Source: Bacteroidota bacterium (GTDB taxonomy: Bacteria; Bacteroidota; Bacteroidia; Chitinophagales; Chitinophagaceae). Taken from it: a DNA stretch of 64,000 nt. The position numbers were made by a program, and so were the translations under genes. The notes under the pieces were generated by a model, which saw only the letters and a program-made list of their open reading frames with translations, made no database searches and was not told the DNA's origin. The stretch spans positions 1 through 64,000 of the forward strand of contig JAHEFI010000002.1 in assembly GCA_024640255.1 (NCBI GenBank), written 5' to 3'. Below are positions 8,913 through 16,585 of the stretch, piece by piece (within the stretch, counting starts at the first letter, position 1; each line of letters begins with the position of its first letter).

Positions 8913-9878
8913 ATGCGCATTTTTATTGTATCAAAAGCGGCTTGGAATATTCCTGCATTATTGGTGGATCAAACAGTGGCCGATTTAATAGCTACTGGTT
9001 TTCATTCTTCCATCACAGACATTGTGGTTGTAGCTGATGGATTTAGGGTGAATCTGCCTCCTGGCGCTACTTTAATGAATACCGAAGAAGCCACTACTTT
9101 ATTAGCTACTTCAAACAATGCGGCTATTATTCATTTTGGCACAAGTTTAAAAGGAGCAGAAAATCTGGAACAATATTTTATTGATTTATCTGCACCTAAA
9201 CATTTAGTGGATGGATGGTTGGCTAATATCATGGCGGGAAGCGTACATAAAAAATTGAAGCAAAAAGCAAAAAGGGTATTTACTTATTTAGATTTACCAG
9301 CACCTCATTTGACTACTTATGAATGGTCTGATTTGGCTATGGCTAAATCTCGCAATACCAATGGAGACGCCTATTTTATGGTATTTGCTTCAGTGTCTGA
9401 AATAGTAGGCATTTTAAAAGAGTTTTCTATTTTCAAAAAATGGCAGCAAACTAGTATGGCTATTTTATTTGTTTGTAAGGACGCCAAAGAAGTAGCAAAA
9501 GCTCAAGCCTTGGTGAGGGGTTATAAGTATAGAAATGCTGTATTTTTTAAATCATTGGATGAGCTTGAAATATTAGATTTTGCTGCAGCTTACTTGAGCG
9601 TTTGGAGTGTGTATCTACCTTATTATGCTCGTATGCTGCAATGGTCTGCAGGAGTAGGGTTGCCAATCTTATTAAATAGTAAAACCAATTGGCCCATAGC
9701 CTTTACAAAATCTGGGGAATGCTTTGATTTTACTGAATTACAGGGCCTTTCCAATCATTTCAAATTGTACTATAAAGACGAGGTATATAAGCAAACCAGA
9801 TCCAATTATGGTCATGCTTGGTTGAATCAAATGATGGCCGATGCGCTTACCATAAAAAATGGTATTTTTGCACCATAA
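8913..9878 (+). CDS. Conserved hypothetical protein, possibly glycosyltransferase-like
   Basis: I do not recognise this 321 aa protein with certainty. It is soluble, without signal peptide or membrane segments. It begins with a short beta-strand-like stretch (MRIFIVSKAAWNIPALLVD) and contains alternating strand/helix patterns (AIIHFGTSLKG, SMAILFVCKDAKEVAKAQ) that suggest a two-domain Rossmann-like fold, as in GT-B glycosyltransferases. No signature residues confirm catalysis. The ATG at 8913 is preferred over the TTG at 8907, which is part of the -7 element. gldC follows 8 bases downstream. Its role is unknown. Confidence 0.6.
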   Translation: MRIFIVSKAAWNIPALLVDQTVADLIATGFHSSITDIVVVADGFRVNLPPGATLMNTEEATTLLATSNNAAIIHFGTSLKGAENLEQYFIDLSAPKHLVDGWLANIMAGSVHKKLKQKAKRVFTYLDLPAPHLTTYEWSDLAMAKSRNTNGDAYFMVFASVSEIVGILKEFSIFKKWQQTSMAILFVCKDAKEVAKAQALVRGYKYRNAVFFKSLDELEILDFAAAYLSVWSVYLPYYARMLQWSAGVGLPILLNSKTNWPIAFTKSGECFDFTELQGLSNHFKLYYKDEVYKQTRSNYGHAWLNQMMADALTIKNGIFAP

Positions 9879-9886
9879 ATTTTAAT

Positions 9887-10237
9887 ATGCATCAATCTAA
9901 TATTAATGTCCAAATTAGTTTGGACGAACAAAAAATTCCACAACAAATACAATGGTCTGCCTCTGATAGTTCTGCAGAAGAAGCACAATCGGCAAGAGCC
10001 ATGATGTTAACTTTCTGGGATCCTACCGATAAAACTGCTTTACGTATAGATTTATGGACTAAAGAAATGATGGTGGATGAAATGGCCGATTTCTTTTATC
10101 AGAATATTATGGGAATGGGTGATACTTATATGAGAGCCACCCAAGACAAAGCATTGTCTGACGAATTTAAAAACTTTGCAAAAACATTTTTAGTGAAGTT
10201 TAAAGAGAGTCAATTAAAATTAAATAATACTAAATAA
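9887..10237 (+). CDS. gldC: Gliding motility protein GldC
   Basis: GldC is a small soluble protein associated with gliding motility and type IX secretion in Bacteroidota; its precise role is unsettled. The 116 aa product shows the family pattern: NVQISLDEQKIPQQIQWSA, MMLTFWDP, LRIDLWTKEMMVDEMADFF and MGDTYMRATQD. The start is set at ATG 9887; the open frame extends upstream into the end of the previous gene but the extra residues do not fit the family. A TATTTTTG element (9863-9870) could give it its own promoter. It lies 7 bases before yqeY. Confidence 0.88.
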   Translation: MHQSNINVQISLDEQKIPQQIQWSASDSSAEEAQSARAMMLTFWDPTDKTALRIDLWTKEMMVDEMADFFYQNIMGMGDTYMRATQDKALSDEFKNFAKTFLVKFKESQLKLNNTK

Positions 10238-10244
10238 GTAAGAT

Positions 10245-10697
10245 ATGAGTTTAGAAGAAAAAGTAATGTCTTTGATGAAAGATGCTATGAAAAGCAAGGA
10301 TGAAGCTACTTTGAGAGGATTAAGAGCTATTAAGGCAGAGATTATCAAAGCTAAAACTGATCCAGGGGCGAATGGTGCAATTAATGAAGATACAGAAATG
10401 AAATTGTTACAAAAATTAGTTAAGTCTCGTAAAGATTCTTTGACTATTTATGAACAACAAAATAGAGCTGACTTGGCTGCTAAAGAAATTGAAGAGATTG
10501 CAGTGATTGAAAAATTCTTACCAGCTCAAATGAGCGAAGAAGAAGTAACTGCTGCAGTGAAAGCAATTATTGAACAAGTTGGTGCAGCTGGTCCTCAAGA
10601 CTTAGGAAAAGTAATGGGAGTGGCTTCTAAACAATTAGCGGGTAAAGCAGCAGGTAATGTCATTTCTGCTGTAGCTAAAAATTTATTGACAGCTTAG
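10245..10697 (+). CDS. yqeY: GatB/YqeY domain-containing protein
   Basis: 150 aa stand-alone homologue of the C-terminal tRNA-binding (YqeY) domain of GatB, the amidotransferase subunit. Typical elements: MKDAMKSKDEATLRGLRAIK, IEEIAVIEKFLPAQMSEEE, then DLGKVMGVASKQLAGKAAG. It is highly helical and soluble. The stand-alone form probably binds tRNA, but its cellular job is not established. It is followed by a CvpA-like gene after one base, so the two are probably translated from one message. Confidence 0.93.
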   Translation: MSLEEKVMSLMKDAMKSKDEATLRGLRAIKAEIIKAKTDPGANGAINEDTEMKLLQKLVKSRKDSLTIYEQQNRADLAAKEIEEIAVIEKFLPAQMSEEEVTAAVKAIIEQVGAAGPQDLGKVMGVASKQLAGKAAGNVISAVAKNLLTA

Positions 10698-10698
10698 T

Positions 10699-11202
10699 AT
10701 GTGGATTGATATTTTATCTGGCACTATTTTGATCATTGCCATTTTGCAAGGGTATCGCAATGGATTGATCAAAGCCATCATTTCTTTTTTCTCTTTATTT
10801 ATTGGATTGATTCTGGCTTTTCAATTTGCTGGATATATTTCCAATATTTTAAAAGAGCATACTAAGATTGCTTCTCATTGGTTGCCATTTATTGCTTTTT
10901 TGGTTGTATTAATTGGAGTAATGATTTTATTAAAAATGATTACCGGTATTTTACAACAATCTGCCGAATGGCTACTATTAGGTTGGTTGAATAAATTACT
11001 AGGCATGGTTTTATATGCTTTAATTTATGGCACTATATTAAGCGCTTTCATTTATTTTATGATTTTATTGGGGGTGATTGACAAGGCCACTGTTAAGGAT
11101 AGTTTTAGCTTTTCTTACTTGGAATCTTGGTGGCCTTATTTTATGAAAAAGTTAAGTTTTTGGATTCCTTCTATTAAATCTAGTTTGACTAGCTTACTTT
11201 AA
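10699..11202 (+). CDS. CvpA family membrane protein
   Basis: 167 aa inner-membrane protein with four hydrophobic segments (about residues 5-22, 28-47, 62-82 and 100-125). The N-terminal pattern WIDILSGTILIIAILQGYRN and GLILAFQFAGYISNIL is characteristic of CvpA/colicin V production proteins. These are small envelope proteins connected in other bacteria with envelope stress tolerance and colicin V export; the molecular activity is unknown. It starts one base after the yqeY stop. Confidence 0.85.
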   Translation: MWIDILSGTILIIAILQGYRNGLIKAIISFFSLFIGLILAFQFAGYISNILKEHTKIASHWLPFIAFLVVLIGVMILLKMITGILQQSAEWLLLGWLNKLLGMVLYALIYGTILSAFIYFMILLGVIDKATVKDSFSFSYLESWWPYFMKKLSFWIPSIKSSLTSLL

Positions 11203-11235
11203 GGTTTTTTACTGCGAATCATTTATCTTTAAAGC

Positions 11236-11997
11236 ATGGACTACGAAATTAAAAAGGATGGCAAATTCGAATACCTAGAAGTAGGTGAGGGAGAGGTGTT
11301 GATGCTTTTGCATGGCCTTTTTGGAGCATTAAGTAATTTCTCTGACCTGATTGAGCGTTTTAGAACAACACATAAAGTGGTAGTACCCTTATTGCCGCTT
11401 TTTGATTTAGATATTTTACATACCAGTGTGACTGGTTTAGCCAAGCATGTGGATCAATTTATTGAACACAAAGGCTATGAGCATATTCATCTTTTAGGAA
11501 ACTCATTGGGAGGTCATGTGGGTTTGGTACATGTATTAAAACATCCTGAAAAAATTAAATCACTTACTTTAACAGGAAGTAGTGGTTTGTTTGAGAACGC
11601 GATGGGTGATTCTTATCCAAAGCGTGGTGATTATGATTATATCAAAAACAAAACGGCACAAACTTTTTACGATCCAGCAATGGCTACTAAAGAATTAGTG
11701 GATGAGGTTTTTGAGATTACTAAAAATAGATTGAAGGTTATTAAGATTATTGCGCTAGCTAAAAGTGCGATTAGAAATAATTTAGGAGAAGAGTTAAATC
11801 AAATTCAAATTCCTACTTTATTAATTTGGGGAAAGAACGATACTGTGACACCTCCTTTTGTTGCAGAAGAATTTCATAAGTTAATCCCACATAGTAAATT
11901 ATACTTCATTGATAAATGCGGTCACGCTCCTATGATGGAAGTGCCGGGTGAATTCAATGACTTGTTGGATAATTTTCTTCAATCATTGCCTAAATAA
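11236..11997 (+). CDS. Alpha/beta hydrolase
   Basis: 253 aa cytoplasmic alpha/beta-fold hydrolase. The oxyanion region is LLHGLFG, the nucleophile elbow is LLGNSLGGHVG (Ser), the acid lies in LLIWGKNDTVTPP and the catalytic His in KCGHAPMMEVP. The C-terminal spacing (PTLLIWG...GHAPMMEVP) matches the MhpC/esterase type of this superfamily; the substrate cannot be read from the sequence. A TATCTTTA element four bases before the ATG could be a weak promoter. The CBS-domain gene follows after 5 bases. Confidence 0.88.
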   Translation: MDYEIKKDGKFEYLEVGEGEVLMLLHGLFGALSNFSDLIERFRTTHKVVVPLLPLFDLDILHTSVTGLAKHVDQFIEHKGYEHIHLLGNSLGGHVGLVHVLKHPEKIKSLTLTGSSGLFENAMGDSYPKRGDYDYIKNKTAQTFYDPAMATKELVDEVFEITKNRLKVIKIIALAKSAIRNNLGEELNQIQIPTLLIWGKNDTVTPPFVAEEFHKLIPHSKLYFIDKCGHAPMMEVPGEFNDLLDNFLQSLPK

Positions 11998-12002
11998 ATT
12001 TC

Positions 12003-12662
12003 ATGATTGCCTCAAGCATTGCTGTACAAAGCTTTCCCATGATGCGCTTAGAAGATAAGGCAGGCTTTGTGTTGCAAAACATGGAAGACTTTGATGTGCA
12101 AGAATTAGTGGTGATTAAAGATGATTATTTTATTGGATTGGTACATAAAGTAGATTTATTAGACATCCCCAAAGAGCAAAGTATTGCTTCTATTGCAGAT
12201 GATTTTCAAAGAGTGGGTGTTTTAGGTACAGCACATATTACTGCAGTCTTGGATCATTTTGCAAAACATCATTTAAGTATTTTACCTGTTTTAAATGAAC
12301 AACAAGAATGCTTAGGAGTGGTGCCTCAAAAAAATCTGAATGAAATGTTGGCGCTGTATTTAGGCGTTGCACAACCTGGGGCTATTTTGGTTTTTTCTGT
12401 TTCTCCTTATCAATATTCTTTAGCAGAGATGAGTAGACTAGTGGAAACCAACAATGCACAAATTGTTCAATTGAATTCTATTTTTGACGAAGCTACCGGC
12501 GCTTATATTATTACGATAAAAATTAACAAAGAAGAAGCACAATCTATTGTCGCTACTTTTCAACGTTACGAATATCAGTTGTTGCATTATTTTGGTAATA
12601 CCCCTATCAATAATGATATTGAAGACCATTACCATCATCTAATGAACTATTTAGATGTTTAA
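12003..12662 (+). CDS. CBS domain-containing protein
   Basis: 219 aa protein with two N-terminal CBS-like repeats (about residues 10-60 and 75-125; see VQELVVIKDDYFIGLVHKVD and HHLSILPVLNEQQECLGVV). A C-terminal ~80 residues could be an ACT-like fold (PGAILVFSVSPYQYSLAEMS). CBS pairs usually bind adenine nucleotides and modulate a partner. There is no attached enzyme or membrane segment. It overlaps the next gene, a BamA-like outer-membrane protein, by 8 bases and lies upstream of nadK. The conserved placement suggests a regulatory link but does not prove one. Confidence 0.82.
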   Translation: MIASSIAVQSFPMMRLEDKAGFVLQNMEDFDVQELVVIKDDYFIGLVHKVDLLDIPKEQSIASIADDFQRVGVLGTAHITAVLDHFAKHHLSILPVLNEQQECLGVVPQKNLNEMLALYLGVAQPGAILVFSVSPYQYSLAEMSRLVETNNAQIVQLNSIFDEATGAYIITIKINKEEAQSIVATFQRYEYQLLHYFGNTPINNDIEDHYHHLMNYLDV

Positions 12663-14022
12663 ATCTTATGTTTTATTTTTCTTTCTAAGTATTGCTTTTG
12701 CTTTTTCTGCTCAAGCACAAATAACTATTAGATCTATTACCATCCAAGGCAATAACAAAACCAAGAATTATATTATTCAAAGAGAATTACCTTATCGTAT
12801 TGGATCTATTGTAGCTGCAGATTCTTTGGAAGTAATGAATACACTAGCACAACATCAATTGGTGAATACTAGTTTATTTAATGAAGCGAAAGTTGAATCT
12901 ATCATGGTAGATAGTACTACTGCCGATGTATTGATTCATGTGAAAGAGCGTTGGTATTTATTTCCTATTCCTTATTTCAGATGGGTGGATAGAAATTTTA
13001 GTCAATGGTGGAACCAACAAAATAGAAGTTTAGATAGAGTAAATTATGGGCTTAATTTTAGACAAAGTAATTTTACTGGAAACAATGATAGATTAGTTAT
13101 TGGTTTAATTACCGGCTATACACAACAAGTTATTGTGAGATACCAGATTCCTTTTATTGATAAAAAATTACAATGGGGTATCGGCGCGGGTATTCAATAT
13201 TATACGCAGAAAGAAATTAATTACAATACCATAGCTGATAAACAAGTTTTTTATAAGTCTAATCAAATTTTAAGAGATGGCTTTAGAGCCAATGCCAATC
13301 TAACTTATAGACCTAGTTTATTTGAGCGCTACAATTTTCAACTAGGAGTAGGGGAAGAAAATATTGCGAACGAAGCATTCTTAAAAGCACCTCAATTGCT
13401 TCCCAATTTTTCTACTTCAATGCGCTATGTAGATTTCACTATTGGGTATGCTAAAACTAAGTTTGATTATAATGCTTATCCCACAAAAGGAGCCAGTGTT
13501 GATTTTGCTTGGTACCAAAGATTGGCTAATAATGCTCCTTTAAGTTCTTTTCAATGGAGAAATATTTGGGCTCATTCTTTTAACAAGACTAATTTTATAT
13601 TTACTGAAACCAATACACAAATTAAATTTTTACCTAATCAAAATTACTTGGACCAAAAATTATTGGGCTATGGTAATTTACAAATGAATGGTTTAGAATA
13701 TTATGTGGTGGATGGTAATGCAGCTACTGTTGGCAAATTCGCTTTTCATCATAAAATAGGAACTATCACACTTCGCAATCCAGTGACCAAAAAATTCCTA
13801 CCAGAAGTGAAATATCATTTCTGGTTAAAACTATTTACGCAATTGGGCTATGTTTATAGCGAAAAGGCATTGAATCAGAATAAATTATCCAATACATTGC
13901 TTAGAACCGCTGGAATTGGGGTGGATATTATTAGTATTTATGATTTTGTATTTAAAATTGATTATAGTGTGAATCAGCTTGGAGACAAAGGTTTATATTT
14001 ACACGGCGGAATTAATTTTTAA
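12655..14022 (+). CDS. POTRA-domain outer-membrane beta-barrel protein (BamA/TamA family)
   Basis: 455 aa exported protein. The N-terminal signal peptide ends near FAFSAQAQ. One POTRA-like domain follows (ITIRSITIQGNNKTKNYIIQ, then ADVLIHVKERWYLFPIPYFR), then a ~330-residue region of alternating beta strands. The protein ends in a terminal Phe (YLHGGINF), a common outer-membrane insertion signature. With a single POTRA it is much smaller than BamA, which is encoded 2.6 kb downstream. It may be an accessory insertase or a lipid-related barrel of the same superfamily. It overlaps the CBS gene and precedes nadK. Confidence 0.82.
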   Translation: MFKSYVLFFFLSIAFAFSAQAQITIRSITIQGNNKTKNYIIQRELPYRIGSIVAADSLEVMNTLAQHQLVNTSLFNEAKVESIMVDSTTADVLIHVKERWYLFPIPYFRWVDRNFSQWWNQQNRSLDRVNYGLNFRQSNFTGNNDRLVIGLITGYTQQVIVRYQIPFIDKKLQWGIGAGIQYYTQKEINYNTIADKQVFYKSNQILRDGFRANANLTYRPSLFERYNFQLGVGEENIANEAFLKAPQLLPNFSTSMRYVDFTIGYAKTKFDYNAYPTKGASVDFAWYQRLANNAPLSSFQWRNIWAHSFNKTNFIFTETNTQIKFLPNQNYLDQKLLGYGNLQMNGLEYYVVDGNAATVGKFAFHHKIGTITLRNPVTKKFLPEVKYHFWLKLFTQLGYVYSEKALNQNKLSNTLLRTAGIGVDIISIYDFVFKIDYSVNQLGDKGLYLHGGINF

Positions 14023-14031
14023 TTTTGATCA

Positions 14032-14913
14032 ATGAAAGTAGCTATTTATAGTAGAGGGGTGGATATAGATCAACAGCAATCTTTGAATGCTTTGTTGACA
14101 GAACTATATCGTTATGATATTGACATTTTTGTTTTCGAAGACCTTATTCAAAAATTTGACTTAAAAGCAATTGCGGGTAAACCAGCTTTAATTCCTTTTA
14201 AAGATTCTCATGATTTACATAATGCCATTGATTGTTTAATTAGTGTGGGAGGAGATGGTACCGTTTTAGATGCCATTACTTTAGTAGGCGATACCAATAT
14301 TCCTATTTTAGGGGTGAACTATGGTAGACTTGGATTTTTAGCCTCTATTTCTAAAGACGAATTAAGTTTAATGGTAGATGCATTGGCGAATAGATCTTAT
14401 GTAATTGATAAAAGAACTTTAATTCATTTAGATGCAGACTTTCCCGTTTTTGGTGGAACGCCTTTTGCTTTAAATGAATTTGCTATTCATAAAAGAGACA
14501 CTTCTCCAATGATTAAAATTCACACTTATCTAAATGGTGAATTTTTAAATTCTTATTGGGCAGATGGATTAATTGTTGCTACTCCCACTGGTTCTACTGG
14601 GTATAATATGAGTTGTAATGGTCCTATTTTATTTCCAGAATCTGCCAGCTTTGTGATTACACCAGTAGCGCCCCATAATTTAAATGTGCGTTCTATTGTT
14701 GTTCCTGATACTTCTGTTATTTCTTTTGAAATTGAAGGTCGTACAGAAGAAATTATTTGTGCTTTAGATGCGCGTAAAGAAATTGTAGCTAAAAAAATTC
14801 AGTTGGCTGTTAAGAAAGAAAATTTCACTGTAAGTTTCATCAGACTGAATGAGAATAGCTATTTGAGCACTTTGAGAAACAAGCTTACATGGGGCTTAGA
14901 TAAAAGAAATTAG
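14032..14913 (+). CDS. nadK: NAD kinase
   Basis: Phosphorylates NAD to NADP. The motif VGGDGTVLDAI (GGDG at 73-76, containing the catalytic Asp) is followed by LGVNYGRLGFLA, LNEFAIHKRD, and the glycine-rich DGLIVATPTGSTGYNMSCNG, all diagnostic. At 293 aa the length is normal. It precedes the DUF6089 gene by only 3 bases. The order nadK, DUF6089/porG-like, uppS, bamA, ompH, ompH is widely conserved in Bacteroidota (known from comparison of family genomes). Confidence 0.97.
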   Translation: MKVAIYSRGVDIDQQQSLNALLTELYRYDIDIFVFEDLIQKFDLKAIAGKPALIPFKDSHDLHNAIDCLISVGGDGTVLDAITLVGDTNIPILGVNYGRLGFLASISKDELSLMVDALANRSYVIDKRTLIHLDADFPVFGGTPFALNEFAIHKRDTSPMIKIHTYLNGEFLNSYWADGLIVATPTGSTGYNMSCNGPILFPESASFVITPVAPHNLNVRSIVVPDTSVISFEIEGRTEEIICALDARKEIVAKKIQLAVKKENFTVSFIRLNENSYLSTLRNKLTWGLDKRN

Positions 14914-14916
14914 AGC

Positions 14917-15720
14917 ATGCGTTTTACTTTTATATTTTTATTTTTTGTTTTACTATCTAGTGTAACTATCAAAGCACAACATCTTCAATTAATCAATGAT
15001 AAGGGCGAAGTAGGTGCTTTTATGGGCTATGCTTCTTACAATGGTGATGTGGCTTCTGACGTTCAGTTTGTCAAAATGAATTATGGCGCATTTTATAAAA
15101 GACAACTTAACGGTTATATTGGCTTAAGGGTAAACTATGAAAAATTAAATATTGGTGCTAGTGATGCTAGTTCTTTAAATGCTTATGATCGTACAAGAGG
15201 ATTTTTATTTGAAAGAGACTTTCATGAAATAAGTGTTTTATCAGAATTATATTTTAATCGCTTTATTACCGATAGAAAAGATTTTCGCTTTTCACCTTAT
15301 TTAGGATTTGGTGCTGGTTATTTATTAAAAGGATCGGTTGATAACTCTAATTTTTCTGCAGCAGGTGCCAACAGAATTATTACCATGCCCATTAATCTTG
15401 GATTTAAATGGAATGTATTTAAACAGATTAATTTATTCGGTGAAGTAAAATATCGTTTCACTACTTCGGATAAATTGGATCATTTTGTAGATGATGTTCC
15501 AATGAAATTGAATATACCAACTTCAACTATTTATTATCAAGGTAGTAAATCTGGTAATGATCAAATTGTTTCTGCCTCTTTAGGGCTTTCTTATAATTTC
15601 AGAAAAATTTATGGACCTGAAATTTTCAAGCAACCTAAGCGCAAGAAAAATGATATTGAAGACCACTCCCCCAAAAAGAAATCTAAATGGCTTTTTTTTC
15701 TTCCTTTTAACCGCAAATAA
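14917..15720 (+). CDS. DUF6089 family outer-membrane protein, PorG-like
   Basis: 267 aa outer-membrane beta-barrel protein. A signal peptide is clear (hydrophobic run to TIKAQ). The mature part starts with GEVGAFMGYASYNGDVASD and contains regular amphipathic strands; GFGAGYLLKGS and NLGFKWNVFKQINLFGEVKY are typical. The C-terminus is Lys-rich and ends shortly after SKWLFFLPFNRK, with no terminal aromatic residue. The context is the same as that of porG, a type IX secretion outer-membrane component of Porphyromonas gingivalis located beside uppS, bamA and ompH. The PorG assignment is therefore by family and synteny, not by a catalytic motif. Confidence 0.78.
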   Translation: MRFTFIFLFFVLLSSVTIKAQHLQLINDKGEVGAFMGYASYNGDVASDVQFVKMNYGAFYKRQLNGYIGLRVNYEKLNIGASDASSLNAYDRTRGFLFERDFHEISVLSELYFNRFITDRKDFRFSPYLGFGAGYLLKGSVDNSNFSAAGANRIITMPINLGFKWNVFKQINLFGEVKYRFTTSDKLDHFVDDVPMKLNIPTSTIYYQGSKSGNDQIVSASLGLSYNFRKIYGPEIFKQPKRKKNDIEDHSPKKKSKWLFFLPFNRK

Positions 15721-15744
15721 GTTTCGGTTGCTTATTTTTACAAC

Positions 15745-16485
15745 ATGGAAAACCTGGATCTAAACAGACTCCCCCAACATATTGCTATCATCATGGATGG
15801 AAATGGTAGATGGGCTCAGGAACAAGGGCAGGATCGTTTATATGGGCATTACCATGGGGTGATTAGCGTGAGAAAAGTAGTGGAAGCCGCTGCGGAAATT
15901 GGTATCAAATACCTTACCATGTATGCTTTTAGTACCGAAAACTGGGACAGACCTACCGAGGAAGTGAATGGCCTGATGACCCTTTTTGTGGAAACCATTG
16001 CCAAAGAAGTACCAGATTTAAATAAAAATAATATCCAACTGCAGTTTATAGGGGATTTGTCGGCTTTGCCACCCCATGCTAGTGCTGCTTTGGCCCAAGC
16101 AACTGCCGATACGGCTCAAAATACCGGCCTAAAACTGATTGTTGCCCTTAGTTATAGTAGTAGATGGGAACTGGTCAATGCAGCCCAAAAAATTGCCGAA
16201 TTGGTTAAAAAGGGTAGCCTTGAACCTGCTCAAGTGGATGAAGCTATTTTTGCTCAAAACCTTACTACTAAAGGAATTCCTGACCCTGAATTGATGATTC
16301 GTACCAGTGGGGAACATCGTATTAGTAATTTCCTTTTATATCAATTAGCCTACGCAGAATTGTACTTTACCGACACCCGTTGGCCTGATTTTAGAAAAGA
16401 GCACCTTATCGAAGCTATTTTGGACTACCAGTCCCGTGAACGCAGATTTGGCAAAACAAGCGCCCAGATCCAGTCAAATGCATAA
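15745..16485 (+). CDS. uppS: Isoprenyl transferase (undecaprenyl diphosphate synthase)
   Basis: Condenses isopentenyl diphosphate units onto farnesyl diphosphate with cis geometry to give the C55 carrier lipid for peptidoglycan and O-antigen. Signatures: IAIIMDGNGRWAQEQG (catalytic Asp), YGHYHGVISVRKVVEAA, YLTMYAFSTENWDRP, and ELMIRTSGEHRISNFLLYQL near the C-terminus. At 246 aa it is of typical length. A stretch TATTTTTA between the two genes could be a weak -7 element. bamA follows after 100 bases. Confidence 0.97.
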   Translation: MENLDLNRLPQHIAIIMDGNGRWAQEQGQDRLYGHYHGVISVRKVVEAAAEIGIKYLTMYAFSTENWDRPTEEVNGLMTLFVETIAKEVPDLNKNNIQLQFIGDLSALPPHASAALAQATADTAQNTGLKLIVALSYSSRWELVNAAQKIAELVKKGSLEPAQVDEAIFAQNLTTKGIPDPELMIRTSGEHRISNFLLYQLAYAELYFTDTRWPDFRKEHLIEAILDYQSRERRFGKTSAQIQSNA

Positions 16486-16585
16486 AATAAATAATATGTT
16501 ATTTTCTGCTTTTTAACAAAGACTTTGAGATTTTACGAGTAATTTGCGACACTTTTAAGATTATAAATTATAGCCCCACCAGCAG

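Noticed and set aside
14020-14027. TAATTTTG just before nadK, resembling a -7 element.
   Set aside because: It overlaps the stop codon of the preceding gene and nadK is closely packed in an operon, so a chance match is more likely.
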